Positions 36,970 to 45,025 of a DNA stretch of 64,000 nucleotides are shown piece after piece. Made by a program: the position numbers and the translations under genes. Numbering within the stretch: position 1 is the stretch's first letter; each line of letters opens with the position of its first letter. This stretch comes from Ruminococcaceae bacterium YRB3002 (GTDB lineage: Bacteria > Bacillota > Clostridia > Saccharofermentanales > Saccharofermentanaceae): positions 310,001 to 374,000 of the forward strand of contig FMTG01000002.1 of NCBI GenBank assembly GCA_900099715.1, given 5' to 3'. A model generated the notes under the pieces. The model worked only from the letters and a program-made list of their open reading frames with translations. It had not been told where the DNA came from and searched no databases.

Positions 36970-37127
36970 AGCAACAGGAATAGACCGAAGAGTCCTTCAA
37001 AGTATATGCTTCCGAAATACCCGCCGAACAGGAATCTGTAGATAAGAGTTCCGAGGAGGGCACCGGCAACTATCAGAATAGCATCAGCAATGCCTTTACA
37101 GCCTTTCCTGAAATCATCATATTTCAT
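36966..37127 (-). CDS. Small membrane protein, 53 residues
   Basis: A short gene with a perfect ribosome site (AAGGAGGTAAC, eight bases before the ATG). The product starts MKYDDFRKGCKGIADA, continues with a hydrophobic helix of about 18 residues (16-34), then FGGYFGSIYFEG and a second hydrophobic end (45-53). The stop codon CTA/TAG shares the palindrome CTAG with the stop of the convergent SDR gene. It resembles small integral membrane proteins of no known function. No paralogue is visible in the window. Confidence 0.75.
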   Translation of the reverse strand: MKYDDFRKGCKGIADAILIVAGALLGTLIYRFLFGGYFGSIYFEGLFGLFLLL

Positions 37128-37152
37128 AACAGTTACCTCCTTCAAGCGTTTA

Positions 37153-38271
37153 TTATATCACTGTGTGAAGATCGAATGCATATACGTCAAACTGTGAACC
37201 AACACTGGATTTTTGATCCCAATAAAGATTAGAACAGCCTGTATAGTTATATTTGTCGCTTACCATAGCTTCATAATGTGGTTGTGAGTCCCTGTATGCC
37301 TGATAATATGCTTGGACATACGGGACATACTGTGTTACGGTGTTCTCGGCAAAACGGCCGTTTGTTGAGCCCATTGCAGTAAGGCAATCAGCAATAACCG
37401 GATCATTGTTGATCGCCCAGTCATGTTTTTTGAACCCATCGTGGGAATTAAGATATGCTCTGTAATTTGCTAATGCGCAAAGTTCTGAATTAAGCTGAAC
37501 ATCTGCGACGTTTACTTCTCTTCTGTACCGATTAATCTGTTCCAATTCAGTTAACTGAACTATTGTGTAAACACATGTCATCTGCTGATAGACCGGTTTA
37601 CCGTTGTTAGCAGTAACAGTATTAACTGACCGTTCAGTTGCGATGTTCATTATGTAATAAATGTAGTATGCGGCCCAACTACGGCCAAACGCATTATAAA
37701 CTGCATCAGAACAATTATAGGCATAAGCCTGCACATTGAATCCTGCAGAGCCCTGACGGCCCTCGTGGATACCGACTGTCTGGAAATGCTTCAGGAGAAG
37801 TTCATCATCATTATGGTACTGTAAAGCGAGAATCGGAAATGTGCTCTTGTAATAACTGGCATCAAATATAAGTGACCAGTCACATGCATCAACATACGCC
37901 TGATACTCGCTGCCATAATCGTAAACAACGTCGTAGGGATTTACACAACCTTCAACGATATTAACTGTACAAGCAGCTGTGTCAGTCTCGCATGTTGCCT
38001 TTGTTGAACAGACACGGGCTATGTCGTCTAAAGTGCCAAAACTGTTTACGGTTGTTGCCGCGGTTGTAGTCTGGCTCGTTGTCGCCTTTGTAGTCTCTGC
38101 CGTTGCAGTCGTGGTGGTTGTTTCTGTAACCGCTGCGGATTCTGAAGCCTGTGTAGTTGTCTTCGGTGCAAAAGGATTCCTCGTTGCACTCGTATTTTGT
38201 GTAGTTGTGCATCCTGCAATTAAAAGTGCTGTAAAGGCTAAAATGATTATTAAACTGATTTTTCTCTTCAT
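37153..38271 (-). CDS. CAP/SCP-domain lipoprotein
   Basis: A 372-residue surface lipoprotein. A basic start (MKRK), hydrophobic stretch and lipobox LIAGC put the lipidated Cys at residue 21. Residues 22-80 form a Thr/Ala-rich stalk. Next comes a segment of the type found in clostridial surface proteins (DASYYKSTFP ... GIHEGRQG), with a degenerate second copy. The C-terminal 130 residues look like a CAP domain: ALANYRAYLNSHDG, a FAENTV segment and RDSQPHYEAMVSDKYNYTG. The ATG at 38271 has GGGGTTGG four bases upstream; the longer frame is not supported. A role at the cell surface is inferred, without known ligand. Confidence 0.82.
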   Translation of the reverse strand: MKRKISLIIILAFTALLIAGCTTTQNTSATRNPFAPKTTTQASESAAVTETTTTTATAETTKATTSQTTTAATTVNSFGTLDDIARVCSTKATCETDTAACTVNIVEGCVNPYDVVYDYGSEYQAYVDACDWSLIFDASYYKSTFPILALQYHNDDELLLKHFQTVGIHEGRQGSAGFNVQAYAYNCSDAVYNAFGRSWAAYYIYYIMNIATERSVNTVTANNGKPVYQQMTCVYTIVQLTELEQINRYRREVNVADVQLNSELCALANYRAYLNSHDGFKKHDWAINNDPVIADCLTAMGSTNGRFAENTVTQYVPYVQAYYQAYRDSQPHYEAMVSDKYNYTGCSNLYWDQKSSVGSQFDVYAFDLHTVI

Positions 38272-38371
38272 AGTACCAACCCCATTCAAAAGTCCTGTTA
38301 CAGTACAAAATATATCACAAGATACCAAACAATGCTCGAAGTGAGGAAGAACAATTGTCCCGCACCCCGAA

Positions 38372-38450
38372 GGGCGAACAGACATCGCGAACGGACTTAC
38401 CGCAGGAGCGAAGCAACGAGGACTGAAGTGAGCGATCTGTTTGTGAGCCC
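38372..38450. repeat. Imperfect long inverted repeat between divergent genes
   Basis: Arms GGGC-AACAGA-TCGC (38372-38388) and GCGA-TCTGTT-GCCC (38432-38450) can pair with small bulges; the 43 bases between hold GAGCGAAGCAACGAGGAC and ACTGAAGTGAGC, repeated purine-rich words. GC content is higher than in the AT-rich flanks. There is no T-tract after either arm, so it is not a plain terminator. It could be a dispersed intergenic repeat or a structured RNA; I cannot tell which. Confidence 0.5.
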
Positions 38451-38477
38451 AACTGCCTTAATATTACCATATTTAAT

Positions 38478-38514
38478 TTGCAATTGCCTGTAACTTTCTG
38501 ATATTATGTATCAG
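38478..38514 (+). promoter_or_regulatory. Citrate synthase promoter with inverted repeat
   Basis: TTGCAA (38478-38483) and TATTAT (38502-38507), 18 bases apart. A perfect inverted repeat CTGATA-TTATG-TATCAG (38498-38514) covers the -10 box and could be a repressor site. Confidence 0.5.
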
Positions 38515-38554
38515 ATATTTATTTACAGAATTTGTAGTACGAGGAGGACTCCCC

Positions 38555-39919
38555 ATGCTTAACAAGTATTCCAAAGTAACACCCGAGATCGAGACACTCG
38601 CTGCTTTTTGCACGAGCGATAAGATCGACCCCGAGCTTTACGGCAAGTATGACGTTAAGCGTGGACTCCGTGACCTTAACGGCAAAGGCGTGCTAACAGG
38701 TCTTACGGAAGTGTCTGAGATCGTAGCTTCCAGGAAGGAAGGCGACAAGACTGTTCCCTGCGACGGCGAACTCTACTACAGAGGTATCAATGTCAGGGAT
38801 ATTATCGCCAATCTCGACGAGGACGATCATTTCGGTTTTGAGGAAGCTTCTTTCCTTTTGCTCTTTGGTAAGCTTCCCACTCCCAAAGAACTTGAAGACT
38901 TTGTAAAGATGCTTGCGGATTACCGTACCATTCTTCCCAAGAACTATGTCCGTGACGTCATCATGCAGAAGCCCAGCAAGGATATTATGAATAACCTGGC
39001 AAGAGGTGTTCTTAACCTCTATGCTTACGATCAGAATGCAAATGATATCTCGATCCCTAACGTTCTGAGGCAGTCGCTTGAACTTATTGCATTCTTCCCT
39101 ATGATTTCTGTATACAGCTATCAGGCTAACAGATACTACAATGACAGAGGTTCTTTCATTATTCACAGGCCTGATCCCAAGCTGTCAACAGCTGAGAATA
39201 TCCTTCATATGCTCAGACCTGACTCTTCATTCACACCGCTTGAGGCAAAGATCCTGGATATTGCATTGATACTGCATGCTGAGCATGGCGGCGGTAATAA
39301 CTCAACGTTCACGACTCACGTGGTATCAAGTTCCGGAACTGATACATATTCTTCTGTTGCAGCTTCTCTGAGCTCTCTCAAGGGTCCTAAACACGGCGGC
39401 GCGAACATTATGGCTATGAAGATGTTTGCCGATATCAGGAAGAATGTAACTGACTGGCACGATGATGCTGATTTGGAAGAGTATCTTAAGAAGATCCTGC
39501 ACAAAGAGGCTTTCGATAATCAGGGTGTCATATATGGAATGGGACATGCAGTATATTCGATCTCTGACCCGAGAGCCCTCATTTTCAAGGAATTCGTAAG
39601 GAAACTCTCCATCGAGAAAGGCCGCGTTGCAGAATTCAATTTCTACAGCAAGATCGAGAAGATGGCTGCTGAGCTCATTACAAAGGAGCGCCGGATCTTC
39701 AAGGGCGTGTCTGCAAATATCGATTTCTACAGCGGATTTGTATATTCCATGCTGGGACTGCCTGTCGAGCTTTATACACCCCTCTTTGCAATAGCACGAA
39801 TATCAGGATGGTCTGCCCACAGGATAGAGGAACTCAATAATGCCGGCAAGATCATAAGACCTGCCTATATGTGCGTTCAGGAGCGTCAGGAGTACGTTCC
39901 GAAGGATGAGAGAGTCTGA
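38555..39919 (+). CDS. Citrate synthase
   Basis: Condenses oxaloacetate and acetyl-CoA to citrate, the entry to the oxidative arm that supplies 2-oxoglutarate for glutamate in anaerobes with an incomplete cycle. The 454 residues are a longer clostridial form with an added N-terminal part of about 60 residues. The catalytic residues are visible: His in LKGPKHGGAN, His in YGMGHAVY and Asp in NIDFYSG. GAGGAGG precedes the ATG. No aconitase or isocitrate dehydrogenase gene lies next to it. Confidence 0.94.
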   Translation: MLNKYSKVTPEIETLAAFCTSDKIDPELYGKYDVKRGLRDLNGKGVLTGLTEVSEIVASRKEGDKTVPCDGELYYRGINVRDIIANLDEDDHFGFEEASFLLLFGKLPTPKELEDFVKMLADYRTILPKNYVRDVIMQKPSKDIMNNLARGVLNLYAYDQNANDISIPNVLRQSLELIAFFPMISVYSYQANRYYNDRGSFIIHRPDPKLSTAENILHMLRPDSSFTPLEAKILDIALILHAEHGGGNNSTFTTHVVSSSGTDTYSSVAASLSSLKGPKHGGANIMAMKMFADIRKNVTDWHDDADLEEYLKKILHKEAFDNQGVIYGMGHAVYSISDPRALIFKEFVRKLSIEKGRVAEFNFYSKIEKMAAELITKERRIFKGVSANIDFYSGFVYSMLGLPVELYTPLFAIARISGWSAHRIEELNNAGKIIRPAYMCVQERQEYVPKDERV

Positions 39920-39931
39920 TACAGCTCTTCC

Positions 39932-42541
39932 CTATCTCTTCGAATATTTGTCCTTATACATCTCAACATCTGCGATATGTGCGATGGCATCGATATTTAT
40001 GTTGTCATCTATAATGCCTTCGCCGCAGCCGATGGAAGCCTTTACCCTGTATCTTTTGCCGGAAACGGAATTATCGGCCTGGATTATCTCTGAGATCCTT
40101 TCCCTTATATGATTGATCTTGCCTGAGATGGGCTCGCTGCCGATAATGACAAATGCGAATTCATCACCGCCGAACCTGGCGCAGAAGCCGTTGTTGCCAA
40201 CATACAGCCTGATGGCGTTTGCAAGCGACTTGATGGCCAGATCGCCCTCATTGTGCCCGTAATAGTCGTTAATGTTCTTAAGACCATCGAGGTCTGCCGA
40301 GAACATCGTGAACCACAATCCCTTATTCTCAGCCTTTCCGATACAGTTGCTGACTTCCTGCATGAACCCTCTTCTGTTGTAGAGACCTGTGAGGTAATCA
40401 GACTCTGACATTCTCTCGATCTCTTTATTGGCATTGATAAGCTGTCTGTTATTGATAACAGAGTGGATCATTGCAGAGACAAAGAGCGAGAACTCCTCAA
40501 ATCTCTGTTCAGACCTGAGCGTTATCTCGGCCATACCTGTAGCGATATAACCGAACGATTCTGTCCTCGCTTTAGCCTGTTTGAATAACAGGTAGTTCAC
40601 GCCACTGTCAACCTCGAGCAATGCTCCGAGTTCTGGAAGCACTTCCGGCATATTGAAGAACTTGCGGTCAAATTTATACTCACCATTATGTCCCTCGAAA
40701 ATCGCGTGTATGCACTCACCGTCCTCGCGAAGCCCGATAAAATAATACTGTTCTTTCCAGAGCCACAGATAAGATTGAAGGTCTGCTGATGCTTCTACAA
40801 CATCGCTCATGCTTATCGTTCTGGATATAAACCTGCCCATCTCCAGAATATGCCTGAAGTAGTCCTGGTTATCCTCATTAAGGTCAGAAACAATAACAGG
40901 CCATTTCTCGTTATCATCAGGTTCGCAGTTGCATGAATGGCGGCATATCATCTTATATCCGACACTGATATCGTCTTCCTGGCATGTGCCTTTATTAAGG
41001 ATCTCAATGATTTTATCGCGCAGGAAATTATAATCAGGCTCGCAAGTTGTGATGGCAGGAGTTCTGAAGTTGCTCTTCCATATACCGTCAAAGCCGGTAA
41101 CGATACAGTCTTCCGGAATACGCACATTATGTTTCTTGAGCGCATCACAGACACCTATCGCCATTGAGTCGTTAGCACAGACAAATGCCTGAGGCAGTTT
41201 ATACCCTGATGTCATAAGTCCTGAAAGGACCTGATAAGCTGTGGCATCCCAGAAATCGCCATAATGGACTCTCATTTCTTCAAATGGTATGCCATTCTCC
41301 TCAAGAACCTTGCGGTATACGTTGATCCTCTCTTCTGAGAACGGATTGCCTCTGAATCCTGCAAACATATCAACTTCACGGCAGCCATGATGCTCTACAA
41401 CGTGTCTTACCATCTGTTCAAATCCGCCGGCATAATCAAGGTTGAAGTTAACACAGTGCGACATATACTTCTCGAACATCATTACGGGGATATTATGTCT
41501 GTTGGCAATACCGATAAGCCTGGTGATGACCTTCTCATTCTTGATCATCTCGCCAAAGATAATGAGTCCCGAAAGACCTACCGTATCGATAAATGACGTA
41601 AACCGCATATCTGCTTCAAGGTGATCTTCCGTTGGCGAAGGAATGCTCAGCGTGAAGACGGTGATTACGTACCTGTCGAGGATCTCCTTGCACTGCAGGC
41701 TCCTCAGGAACATATTAAAGTTTTCTGCATCCTCCCATACACCGCACACTCCAAGCATCTTGCGGCGGTTGACATGCTTTATCTCAGGATAGTCCGTACG
41801 TCTGAATACCCTGATATAATCTATCTCCATCACGTTGTTCTCATCAAAGATCGTATCCGAATCCGGGTCACCGGGCCAGTCGCCGCCGACAGCTACTGCA
41901 AATACAAGGTGGAGCGAATTGGTGAAGTTTTTGGGCTCCGAACAGCTGAAATACATAATATCATCACAATAAAACCTGATGACGCCGGGATCCCATTCGC
42001 ATGCATAGGTATGGAAATCGTCAGACGGAGACGTATCGGACGGCATCTTATAGATTCCCTGCTGGAGAACATGATTGTCTGCTCCGTCATCGGCACCGGA
42101 ATGCAGGGACCCGTAAAGTATCCCGGGTTCGCTGCCATTGAATTCCATGATGTCTATCTCGCCGTTATTGGGCCATCTGCCGCCGAAATCATGATCTCCT
42201 GTACTCAGACTGAATACTGACCGTAAGCCTTTGCCTCTCGGTACCCTGACTCTGGCTTCAAATCTGCCGTATCTGAACACATGCTTGCCGGCTGTGCTGA
42301 TCCTGCCTGACGTGTACTTGACAGAACCATCCTCAAAAGTCTCCTTTACAGGCCTTATAACAAGCTTGCTGTCTCTTGCATAGATATTTGTCTCACTTGC
42401 CACGTACCGCTGCAGTTCGTTAAAAAAAGAACCTTTGTCGTGTATCTCCTGATTCCATTCGGCAAAGCTCAGTGCATCGCCTTTAAATTCATCATTCCAG
42501 ATAAACTCAAAACCTTCAGGCACGTTGAAATCTTCTTTCAT
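39932..42541 (-). CDS. GH16 - sugar-binding-like - GGDEF fusion protein
   Basis: An 869-residue, apparently cytoplasmic protein with three parts. Residues 1-245 are a family 16 glycoside hydrolase (beta-glucanase type) with the catalytic motif EIDIME intact (E128, D130, E133). Residues about 258-530 resemble the LacI-type periplasmic-binding fold used as a ligand sensor (LSGLIIFGE, AFVCANDSMAIGVCDAL, VTGFDG). A linker domain (about 545-700) leads to a diguanylate cyclase domain (705-869) with GGDEF at 791-795. The RxxD inhibitory site before GGDEF is absent (Gly at both positions). No signal peptide or membrane helix is seen. The ATG starts one base after the uppP stop. Inferred role: sensing or cleaving a beta-glucan product and raising cyclic di-GMP. 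Confidence 0.88.
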   Translation of the reverse strand: MKEDFNVPEGFEFIWNDEFKGDALSFAEWNQEIHDKGSFFNELQRYVASETNIYARDSKLVIRPVKETFEDGSVKYTSGRISTAGKHVFRYGRFEARVRVPRGKGLRSVFSLSTGDHDFGGRWPNNGEIDIMEFNGSEPGILYGSLHSGADDGADNHVLQQGIYKMPSDTSPSDDFHTYACEWDPGVIRFYCDDIMYFSCSEPKNFTNSLHLVFAVAVGGDWPGDPDSDTIFDENNVMEIDYIRVFRRTDYPEIKHVNRRKMLGVCGVWEDAENFNMFLRSLQCKEILDRYVITVFTLSIPSPTEDHLEADMRFTSFIDTVGLSGLIIFGEMIKNEKVITRLIGIANRHNIPVMMFEKYMSHCVNFNLDYAGGFEQMVRHVVEHHGCREVDMFAGFRGNPFSEERINVYRKVLEENGIPFEEMRVHYGDFWDATAYQVLSGLMTSGYKLPQAFVCANDSMAIGVCDALKKHNVRIPEDCIVTGFDGIWKSNFRTPAITTCEPDYNFLRDKIIEILNKGTCQEDDISVGYKMICRHSCNCEPDDNEKWPVIVSDLNEDNQDYFRHILEMGRFISRTISMSDVVEASADLQSYLWLWKEQYYFIGLREDGECIHAIFEGHNGEYKFDRKFFNMPEVLPELGALLEVDSGVNYLLFKQAKARTESFGYIATGMAEITLRSEQRFEEFSLFVSAMIHSVINNRQLINANKEIERMSESDYLTGLYNRRGFMQEVSNCIGKAENKGLWFTMFSADLDGLKNINDYYGHNEGDLAIKSLANAIRLYVGNNGFCARFGGDEFAFVIIGSEPISGKINHIRERISEIIQADNSVSGKRYRVKASIGCGEGIIDDNINIDAIAHIADVEMYKDKYSKR

Positions 42542-42542
42542 A

Positions 42543-43415
42543 TCATTTACCTATAACACCTGTGACACCAAGCACGAGCACAAGGATACCGAGAACGATC
42601 CTGTACAGCGCGAAAACATTGAAATTCCTTTTCTTTATGTATTCCATCAGAGCCTTAATGACGAATATACTGACAAGGAACGCTGAGATCATACCGATCA
42701 GAAGGATTATTATCTCAGCCCCTGTCACTTCACCCTTGAACTTGACGATCTTGAGTAAACTTGCACCAACCATTACCGGAACGGCAAGGAAGAATGTAAA
42801 CTTGGCGGCACATCTCCTGCTGATGCCCATCATAAGAGAACCAACGATAGTAGTTCCCGATCTGGACGTCCCGGGAAAGATAGCGGCAATCAACTGGAAG
42901 ATTCCGATGATCAGAGCATGTTTATATGTGATCTGCTCGATCCTGGTTATCCTGGGTTTCATTTTTTTCTCTTTGATAACGTATTCGGTAACGATAAAGA
43001 TAATACCAAAAACTATAAGGGAAATCGCTACACAGACATAGTTATAGAGATGTTCGTCCAGCCAGTCGTCACACAGAACGCCTACAATGGCAGCGGGGAT
43101 GCATGCGACGATTATCTTGAACCACATCTGGAAAATATCAGTCTTGATATACCTTCCGAAGCCGTCCTTTGACAGAGGATGCTTATTATCCTTCTTCCCG
43201 AAAGGCCACAGTTCCTTCCAATACAGCAAAATGACAGCACATATGGCACCAAGCTGGATAACTACAAGATACAGGTCGAAGAATTCATCTGACAGATTGA
43301 TCTTCAGAGATTCGTTCAGGAGGATCATATGGCCTGTAGAACTGATTGGCAGCCATTCTGTGATGCCTTCGACTATACCGAATATCAACGCAACAAAATA
43401 ATCCATAAAGCTCAT
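42543..43415 (-). CDS. uppP: Undecaprenyl-diphosphatase
   Basis: Recycles the lipid carrier of cell-wall synthesis by removing a phosphate from undecaprenyl diphosphate; also called BacA. The 290-residue membrane protein shows both family motifs, GIVEGITEWLPISSTGH at residues 14-30 and PGTSRSGTT in the second half, and about eight helices. A second ATG three codons in is equally possible as start; neither has a strong ribosome site. It is directly coupled to the GH16-GGDEF gene behind it. Confidence 0.95.
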   Translation of the reverse strand: MSFMDYFVALIFGIVEGITEWLPISSTGHMILLNESLKINLSDEFFDLYLVVIQLGAICAVILLYWKELWPFGKKDNKHPLSKDGFGRYIKTDIFQMWFKIIVACIPAAIVGVLCDDWLDEHLYNYVCVAISLIVFGIIFIVTEYVIKEKKMKPRITRIEQITYKHALIIGIFQLIAAIFPGTSRSGTTIVGSLMMGISRRCAAKFTFFLAVPVMVGASLLKIVKFKGEVTGAEIIILLIGMISAFLVSIFVIKALMEYIKKRNFNVFALYRIVLGILVLVLGVTGVIGK

Positions 43416-43445
43416 GTCAAATATTTTAGCATATTATTTATATTA

Positions 43446-43478
43446 ATAAAAACGCATCTGAAAATATCAGATGCGTTT
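43446..43478 (-). terminator. Terminator after tRNA-Tyr
   Basis: An 11-bp perfect stem AACGCATCTGA/TCAGATGCGTT with a five-base loop directly follows the tRNA CCA end and leads into TTTTTATTAATA on the minus strand. Confidence 0.9.
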
Positions 43479-43563
43479 TGGTGGGAGAAGGTGGATTCGA
43501 ACCACCGAAGTCACTGACGACAGATTTACAGTCTGTTCCCTTTGGCCACTCGGGAATTCTCCC
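43479..43563 (-). tRNA. tRNA-Tyr (GTA)
   Basis: Minus-strand cloverleaf with acceptor GGGAGAA/TTCTCCC, anticodon GTA in CTGTAAATC, the long variable arm of a class II tRNA, T-loop GGTTCGAATCC and an encoded CCA. Confidence 0.95.
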
Positions 43564-43586
43564 ATATTCGATTGTATAAGGTGCGG

Positions 43587-43663
43587 TGGTGGGCCTTCAG
43601 GGACTCGAACCCAAGACCGACCGGTTATGAGCCGGTTGCTCTAACCAACTGAGCTAAAGGCCC
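43587..43663 (-). tRNA. tRNA with CAU anticodon, probably tRNA-Ile2
   Basis: Minus-strand cloverleaf with acceptor GGGCCTT, D-arm AGCTCAGTTGGTTAGAGC, anticodon loop CTCATAA, T-arm GGGTTCGAGTCCC and encoded CCA. CAU could read Met or, after lysidine modification, Ile AUA. The overall body and the CTCATAA loop resemble the Firmicutes Ile2 type more than elongator Met; without a search this stays probable. It is not an initiator, as its acceptor stem is fully paired. Confidence 0.9.
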
Positions 43664-43700
43664 ACGTCATACACCGTTAAGCGTCAACTGACGCTTGAAT

Positions 43701-43729
43701 AGTATATGATTAAGTCGGGCAAAGGTCAA
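43701..43729 (-). promoter_or_regulatory. Promoter of the tRNA-CAU/tRNA-Tyr pair
   Basis: TTGACC (43724-43729) and TATACT (43701-43706) on the minus strand, 17 bases apart. A small hairpin AAGCGTCA/TGACGCTT (43679-43696) lies at the predicted 5' end of the transcript. The complementary words GTCGGGCA and TGCCCGAC on each side of the -35 box could also form the asd terminator. Confidence 0.65.
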
Positions 43730-43767
43730 GTCTTTTTTCAAATCTGTCCTCTGCCCGACCATACTGA

Positions 43768-44853
43768 TTACTTTGCCGTTATATAGCCCTTGGCTGTCAG
43801 AAGCTCTGCTGTGAGCATTCCGCCGCCTGCTGCGCCTCTCAATGTGTTGTGAGACAGGCAAGCAAACTTATAATCAAATATATTATCCTCTCTGAGCCTT
43901 GCTACAGAAACGCCCATACCATTCTCAAACATTGCGTCAAGCTTGGGCTGAGGCCTGTTGTCTTCCTCGAGGTACTGGAGGAAATGCTTCGGAGCGGAAG
44001 GCAGTCCCAGCTTGACAGCCTCACTCTCAAATCCGTTCCATGCAGCTATCATCTCATCAATAGAAGGCTTTTTCTCGAAAGAAACACTGACAGCGGCAGT
44101 ATGACCTTCCTGAACAGCTACACGGTAGCACTGGGCAGAGATAACGGGTTCGCATGCCAGCTCGATGTGATCTCCTGCAAAGCTTCCCCATACTTTAAGG
44201 GGTTCTTTCTCTGACTTCTCCTCTTCCCCGCCGATATACGGAATAAGGTTGCCGACCATCTCAGGCCAGGTCTCAAAAGTCTTGCCCGCACCGGATATTG
44301 CCTGATATGTGCAGACAGAGATCTTCTTGATACCGTTGCCAAGGAAAGGCGTAAGAGCAGGAACATAGCTCTGAATGGAGCAGTTAGGCTTTACAGCGAT
44401 AAAACCTCTCTTAGTACCAAGTCTTGCCTTCTGTGCTTCGATCAGCTGAGCGTGGTCAGCATTGATCTCGGGAATGATCATAGGAACATCGGGTGTCCAT
44501 CTGTTGGCGGAATTGTTGGAGATAACAGGGCACTCAAGTTTGGCTATCTTCTCCTCGAGCTCCCTGATCTCGTCCTTCTTCATATCAACAGCACAGAACG
44601 TGAAATCGATCTGCTTGACATATTCCTCAATATTATCAGTACCGTAAACGATAAGATCCTTAACGTATTCCGGCATAGGACGGTCGATTTTCCATCTGTC
44701 GCCTGTTGCCTCGGCATAGGTCTTTCCTGCAGACCTGGGTGATGCACATACTGCAACACATTCGAACCAGGGATGATTCTCCAGCAAGGACACAAATCTC
44801 TGTCCTACATAGCCCGTAGCGCCTATAACGCCGACTCTTAATTTCTTATCCAT
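43768..44853 (-). CDS. asd: Aspartate-semialdehyde dehydrogenase
   Basis: Reduces aspartyl phosphate to aspartate semialdehyde, the branch point to lysine/cell wall and to homoserine. The 361 residues start with a Rossmann motif GVIGATGYVGQRF and hold the catalytic Cys in KPNCSIQSY; the sequence fits the archaeal/fungal-type subfamily used by many Clostridia. The ATG at 44853 follows AGGAG by ten bases; the frame extends 25 codons upstream into the operator region and that start is rejected. Its promoter carries an operator-like element shared with the hom operon. Confidence 0.95.
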   Translation of the reverse strand: MDKKLRVGVIGATGYVGQRFVSLLENHPWFECVAVCASPRSAGKTYAEATGDRWKIDRPMPEYVKDLIVYGTDNIEEYVKQIDFTFCAVDMKKDEIRELEEKIAKLECPVISNNSANRWTPDVPMIIPEINADHAQLIEAQKARLGTKRGFIAVKPNCSIQSYVPALTPFLGNGIKKISVCTYQAISGAGKTFETWPEMVGNLIPYIGGEEEKSEKEPLKVWGSFAGDHIELACEPVISAQCYRVAVQEGHTAAVSVSFEKKPSIDEMIAAWNGFESEAVKLGLPSAPKHFLQYLEEDNRPQPKLDAMFENGMGVSVARLREDNIFDYKFACLSHNTLRGAAGGGMLTAELLTAKGYITAK

Positions 44854-44897
44854 TTTACTTTTTCTCCTATTCTCGATTGATTTCGGTTGTCCGTGTG

Positions 44898-44927
44898 TGG
44901 CGTACAACTGTCTTTCGCTGGCGTACA
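44898..44927. promoter_or_regulatory. asd operator-like element (shared with hom operon)
   Basis: On the minus strand, TGTACGCCA-N7-ACAGTTGT (44904-44927) directly abuts the -10 box. A second TGTACGCCA (44898-44906) lies 21 bp further, two helical turns. The same bipartite word with the same seven-base gap lies at 61978-62001 against the hom-operon -10 box. Such a site would overlap the start of transcription and fits a repressor. Confidence 0.75.
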
Positions 44928-44954
44928 TTATAGCATAAGAAATTTATAAATCAA
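44927..44954 (-). promoter_or_regulatory. asd promoter
   Basis: TTGATT (44949-44954) and TATAAT (44927-44932) on the minus strand, 16 bases apart, with a TGC just before the -10 (extended -10). Confidence 0.8.
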
Positions 44955-45025
44955 CATTTTCGGGATGAATAAAAAATAATATGCGGAGTGGTAAAATATA
45001 GTCACAATAACAACATGAGGTGCTG

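Noticed and set aside
41621-42220. 199-residue open frame on the plus strand
   Set aside because: Antisense to the GH16 domain, whose catalytic motif and start are firm.
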